From Actinophytocola sp036378875 (GTDB lineage Bacteria; Actinomycetota; Actinomycetes; Mycobacteriales; Pseudonocardiaceae), in contig NZ_DASUVO010000176.1 of assembly GCF_036378875.1 (NCBI RefSeq), positions 62,001 to 126,000 of the forward strand: a stretch of 64,000 nt of DNA, read 5' to 3'. The notes beneath the pieces were generated by a model that saw only the letters and a program-made list of their open reading frames with translations, had not been told where the DNA came from and searched no databases. Below are positions 60,874 through 64,000 of the stretch, piece after piece. How positions within the stretch are numbered: position 1 is the stretch's first letter; each line of letters opens with the position of its first letter. A program made the translations under genes and the position numbers.

Positions 60874-60905
60874 GGCAAGTCCACCACCGGTCGGGTGGAC
60901 TTGCC
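60874..60905. terminator. Hairpin after the haloperoxidase gene
   Basis: A perfect 12-bp stem (60874-60885 with 60894-60905; arms GGCAAGTCCACC/GGTGGACTTGCC) and an 8-base loop, 31 bases after the stop and 69 bp before the XRE gene. Confidence 0.7.
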
Positions 60906-60974
60906 GCGCCCAGACCTGTTTTCCCTGCTCAGCAAGGAATGATGTGCTGATCGACACGACCCGAGGGGATCGGC

Positions 60975-61832
60975 ATGACCATGATGACGCGACGACCGGA
61001 GTCGACGGTCCGAGGTGAGGTGCTGGGCGCCGAACTGCGCCGCATCAGGGAGACCGCTGGCTTGACCTTGTTGGAAGCTTCCGAATCGGTCGGCATCAGC
61101 CCGAGTCATCTGTCCAAACTGGAGACTGGCAAACGGGCGCACCGCATCGAGGACGTGGCCTCCCTCTGCACGGTGTACCGGGTCTTCGGCCAGGAACGCC
61201 GAGATCTTCTCGAATTCGCGAGGAATTCCTCCGAGCTGGGCTACTGGCAGAAACGCAGCCTGTCCTTCGCGTCGAAGGTGGGCACACTTCGGGTGCTGGA
61301 ATCCCGGGCGACCGCGCTGTTCAACTTCGAAACGATGTTCGTCCCCGGCTACCTGCAGACAGTGCCCTACATGCGTGCCGTCATGCGCGGCGGGATGATC
61401 AACGATGAGGAGGAGATCGATCGGCGAGTGGTTGCTCGAATCCAACGACAGTCCGGGGTTCGCCACCGCAGCGTGGCGGTGACCGCGGTCGTGTGCGAGG
61501 CGGCCCTGCGAACGCAGATCGGTGGCACGGCGATCATGCGCGATCAGCTCAAGCACGTTGTCGAAGCCGCTGCCCGGCCGAACGTGACATTCCAGGTCGT
61601 GCCGAACTCGGTCGGCATGCATCCGGGGCTCGAGGGGCCATTCCTCCGGCTCCGGTTCGCCGACCGCCCGGGAGTGGTTTTTCTCGGCTGCGGTGACGGC
61701 TCAAGCCTGATCTTCGAGGAACCCGAGGACATTGAGTACTACAAGGTCGTGACCGCGGCGTTGCTCGGGGTCGCCCTCAGTCCCCAGGAGTCGGTAGCAT
61801 TGGTTTCGGGTATTGCCGCGGAATTGGAGTGA
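60975..61832 (+). CDS. XRE family regulator with DUF5753 domain
   Basis: 285 residues. An HTH_31-like XRE domain (about 15-75; GLTLLEASESVGISPSHLSK and LETGKRAHRIEDVASL), then the DUF5753 domain characteristic of actinobacterial XRE/DUF397 pairs (FETMFVPGYLQTVPYMRAVM, VQVVPNSVGMHPGLEGPF). Such pairs form regulatory or toxin-antitoxin-like modules in actinomycetes, often linked to development. The DUF397 gene starts 3 bases later. GAGGGG precedes ATG 60975. Confidence 0.9.
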   Translation: MTMMTRRPESTVRGEVLGAELRRIRETAGLTLLEASESVGISPSHLSKLETGKRAHRIEDVASLCTVYRVFGQERRDLLEFARNSSELGYWQKRSLSFASKVGTLRVLESRATALFNFETMFVPGYLQTVPYMRAVMRGGMINDEEEIDRRVVARIQRQSGVRHRSVAVTAVVCEAALRTQIGGTAIMRDQLKHVVEAAARPNVTFQVVPNSVGMHPGLEGPFLRLRFADRPGVVFLGCGDGSSLIFEEPEDIEYYKVVTAALLGVALSPQESVALVSGIAAELE

Positions 61833-61835
61833 GCC

Positions 61836-62051
61836 TTGACCAGCTGGCGCAAAAGTTCCTTCAGTGGCAGTGGCGACTTGTGCGTCGAGGTGGCCTGTGT
61901 GCCGGCCGGAATCGCCGTCCGGGACTCGAAGGATCCGGATGGCCCGATGCTCACGTTCCCTCGACTAGACCTTCTCTCGCCAGCAACTCGTCCACGTGTG
62001 CTTCGAGCCTTGCGAGCTCCGTCAGCTCCGACGGCTCCAGCCGAAGCCTGA
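61836..62051 (+). CDS. DUF397 protein with an altered C-terminus
   Basis: 71 residues, TTG start. MTSWRKSSFSGSGDLCVEVA and VPAGIAVRDSKDPDGPMLTF match the DUF397 domain, but the normal last 10 to 15 residues (typically with an AW-type ending) are replaced after LTFP by RLDLLSPATRPRVLRALRAP, which is antisense sequence of the convergent DUF5682 gene. The 101-bp overlap indicates that the 3' end was lost at a recombination junction. The gene is paired with the preceding XRE gene, and its product is probably impaired or modified. Confidence 0.75.
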   Translation: MTSWRKSSFSGSGDLCVEVACVPAGIAVRDSKDPDGPMLTFPRLDLLSPATRPRVLRALRAPSAPTAPAEA

Positions 62052-64000
62052 GCAAGCTCCGCGCCGACCCGCGCAACCCCCGCCGGGCCAGCAACCGCTC
62101 CGCGATCGCCTCCCGATCCTTCGGTGGGAAGTACGAGAACGCGCCTCGTAGGGCCGGCACCGCCACGAGAAAGTCGTGATCGCTGAAGGAAGCCACCACC
62201 TCGTCCAGTGTGGACAGCACCGTATCGTCCGACGCGAGGACCTCGTCCCGTGCCAGGGCGAACAAACCGGCCAGCCAGTCACCCAAAGTGGTCGTCGTTG
62301 TCGCGCCACGGATCGCCGGTCGCGGCTCCACCGCATCGCCGAGTGACCAGGTCAGTCCAAACGCCGCGCCCCTGAGGTCCGGCGGCGCGGTCTGGTCGTT
62401 GGCGATCCTGCGCATCACCGCAACGGCGGCCTCGCGGTCGGTGGCCGACGAGTAGTGGACGAGCGTGTCCCGCAACGCGGTGATCGTCTGCAGGCGCGCG
62501 GGGTTCGCCGGGGCGGGGCCGGTGTGGATCCCTTCGGCCAGCCACAGGATCCGGCTCACCGACACCTCCAGCACCGAACCCAGCAGCGGGCTGCCCGCGG
62601 TGCCGAGCAGGCGGTCATGGCGCCACAGCCCGAGCACGATCGCCAGCACCCCGGCGAACTCCGCCAGGTCCGACGCCTCCGCCACCTTCGGGCGGAGCCG
62701 GTCGAGCACCGTCATCGACAGGTCGGCCAGACCGCAGAACGTGGCGTCGAACAGCGTGGTCGCCAGATCCGTGGACGCCAGCCGACCCAGGAGCACGGCC
62801 TGTGCCGCGTCCGCCAGGGTGGGGCCGTGGGCTCCCGCCTCGATGAGTGCCGGGAGTTGGAGGTCCGTCCTCGCCCGCTCCCACTCCTCGTGCAGCACCG
62901 GGTCGACACCGCTCGCCGGTCCGGAAAGTCTTTTGTAGCCGGGGATGCGCAGCACCCGCAGCCGGTGCAGCACCCGGCTGCGCTCGACCTCCACGGTCAG
63001 GTCCAACCGCACCGGACCGCTGCCGGACAGGTCGTGCCGGTCGAGCTGCGCGTCGACGTCGTGCACCAACGGCGGCAACGGGGTGTGCCGGTGCAGCTTC
63101 CCCACCCGGTCACCGCTCAGCGCCGCCACCATCTCGACCACGACCGGGTCCGTGCCCGCCACCAGCTCACCGCGGCGGGTCCACGGCAGCGGCTCCTCCA
63201 GCGCGTTGCCCACCAGCGCCGATGCCAGGCCGTCGAGCATGTCCGTCCGCGCCGGGTGCGGATGTCCACGCAGCCGCGCCAACCCCTCGGCCTGTGTGCG
63301 GGCCGCGATCAGGTCCGCCGTCGACACCCGCTGCTTCCGCTTCCGCAGGCGCCGGACGACCGTCTCCATCAACGCCGTCGCCGCCCGGGCCGGGCCGTCC
63401 TCCCACAGTCGCTGGTAGTAGGCAGGCGACGGCATGCCCGACTGGTAGCCGGTGAACGCGTCGAGCCGCCGGAACGAGTACGGCACCAGATAGCTGCCCT
63501 GCGTCGCGCCGTCCGGCGGCGCCGGCAGCTCCGGCCACGCCGTGTCACCCGACTGCGCCAGCGTCACCAGGGCCGGCCGGTGGAAGCCACCCGTCACCAC
63601 GACCACCGGCCGGTCACCGGCGTCGGCCACGGCCGCCCGCACCCAGGCGGCCATGAACGCTTCCCGCTCGGTGTCCGACGGTCCGGCCGCGGCCGCGCCG
63701 CGCAACACGTCGAAGTACGCGGCCAACCCGGACGTGTCACCCGTGACCTCGAACAGGTGGTCCCACAACGTGTCCACGTTGTCCACCGCGTACACCTGGC
63801 ACAGCCGTTCCATCGCGTCGGCGTACCTGGCCTCCGCGTCCGCGTAGACGTTCACCCGATCCTCGAACGCCGGATGCCACGCCGGCAGGTCGATGAACCG
63901 GATTTGCGCGCCAACCCGCGTGGCTTCCGCCAGCGCAACCCACTCCGGTGAGTACTCGCAGAACGGCATCCACGACATGTGCTCACGCTCCGCCGAACGA
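61951..64000 (-). CDS. DUF5682 protein (YehM-like), 5' end outside window
   Basis: At least 682 residues with an open frame to base 64000, so the N-terminus is missing; the first ATG in view (63978) is internal. It includes PFCEYSPEWVALAEATRVGA, IRFIDLPAWHPAFEDRVNVY and VVVVTGGFHRPALVTLAQSG, which match the TraB/ChaN-like N-terminal part of DUF5682 proteins, then a long helical C-terminus. In E. coli YehM stands next to YehL, YehP and YehQ. Here it should follow the AAA gene expected just beyond the window. Activity is unknown. The stop lies inside the DUF397 gene. Confidence 0.88.
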   Translation of the reverse strand, partial: RSAEREHMSWMPFCEYSPEWVALAEATRVGAQIRFIDLPAWHPAFEDRVNVYADAEARYADAMERLCQVYAVDNVDTLWDHLFEVTGDTSGLAAYFDVLRGAAAAGPSDTEREAFMAAWVRAAVADAGDRPVVVVTGGFHRPALVTLAQSGDTAWPELPAPPDGATQGSYLVPYSFRRLDAFTGYQSGMPSPAYYQRLWEDGPARAATALMETVVRRLRKRKQRVSTADLIAARTQAEGLARLRGHPHPARTDMLDGLASALVGNALEEPLPWTRRGELVAGTDPVVVEMVAALSGDRVGKLHRHTPLPPLVHDVDAQLDRHDLSGSGPVRLDLTVEVERSRVLHRLRVLRIPGYKRLSGPASGVDPVLHEEWERARTDLQLPALIEAGAHGPTLADAAQAVLLGRLASTDLATTLFDATFCGLADLSMTVLDRLRPKVAEASDLAEFAGVLAIVLGLWRHDRLLGTAGSPLLGSVLEVSVSRILWLAEGIHTGPAPANPARLQTITALRDTLVHYSSATDREAAVAVMRRIANDQTAPPDLRGAAFGLTWSLGDAVEPRPAIRGATTTTTLGDWLAGLFALARDEVLASDDTVLSTLDEVVASFSDHDFLVAVPALRGAFSYFPPKDREAIAERLLARRGLRGSARSLLRLRLEPSELTELARLEAHVDELLAREGLVEGT

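Noticed and set aside
63978..63978. ATG at 63978 as the start of the DUF5682 gene
   Set aside because: The frame stays open to base 64000 and the sequence at this ATG matches an internal part of the family, so the gene extends past the window.
1..64000. CRISPR arrays, IS elements, tRNA and rRNA genes
   Set aside because: No regularly spaced repeats, transposase or integrase motifs, or cloverleaf sequences were seen on either strand.

Overview
The window is about 72% GC with dense, short-spaced genes, GTG starts, four-base stop/start overlaps and many start codons placed about 7 bases after a TAnnnT -10 box, which marks leaderless transcripts. Markers such as pafB-pafC-tatA-tatC-helY, rbpA, an Eis-like acetyltransferase, Lnt plus Ppm1, XRE/DUF397 pairs and a DasR-type operator point to an actinomycete, most likely Pseudonocardiales. 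The species cannot be named from sequence alone. I saw no tRNA, rRNA, CRISPR array, transposase or phage genes.

Layout. 0-10.7 kb: a TetR gene cut by the left edge, the DNA-damage regulators pafB-pafC, a GGGGCY repeat and terminator, then a small membrane protein, tatA, tatC, a lipid kinase, a HelY-type helicase, two DUF4333 exported proteins and an Eis-like acetyltransferase. This order follows the conserved mycobacterial block, but without pafA. 10.7-24.6 kb: a KAS III plus acyltransferase pair under a divergent TetR, a 5'-3' exonuclease, a large AfsR-like BTAD/ATPase regulator, a DrrAB-type ABC exporter, an M24 peptidase with an Lrp regulator, a methyltransferase, a CGNR regulator, a reductase and a DinB protein. 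24.6-32.3 kb: a WYL regulator, a phosphodiesterase, SDR, HAD, SGNH hydrolase, RidA, HxlR, an S28 peptidase and a flavin monooxygenase.

32.3-39.0 kb: a lysine-to-beta-lysine catabolic cluster. A radical-SAM lysine 2,3-aminomutase (kamA) is divergent from kdd, an amidohydrolase, kamD, kamE and kal, which are translationally coupled. The 3-keto-5-aminohexanoate cleavage enzyme (kce) is not in the window. A LysE-type exporter with its LysG-type regulator lies at 51-52.5 kb. 39.0-47.2 kb: a GNAT, an SRPBCC/acyl-CoA ligase fusion, a two-component system, a MarR/DUF5313 pair with a palindromic operator, and lnt-ppm1 for lipoprotein acylation and mannosylation.

47.2-64 kb: a GH19 chitinase with a near-consensus DasR site, a monooxygenase remnant, rbpA, thymidine kinase, a double fluC, lysE/lysG, an S33 peptidase, a cupin and a GH15 glucoamylase. 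The right end holds SWIM-protein, vWA-protein and DUF5682-protein genes resembling E. coli yehQ-yehP-yehM. This module is interrupted by an opposite-strand block: a frameshifted vanadium haloperoxidase, an XRE regulator and a DUF397 gene whose 3' end has been overwritten. DUF5682 runs off the right edge, and its AAA (YehL-like) partner is expected just beyond.

Two short words recur unexpectedly: CGTATTG (14 copies, 11 in one orientation) and the palindrome GTCCACWGTGGAC (7 near-copies). Both cross codon frames and intergenic DNA, which suggests a DNA-level role.
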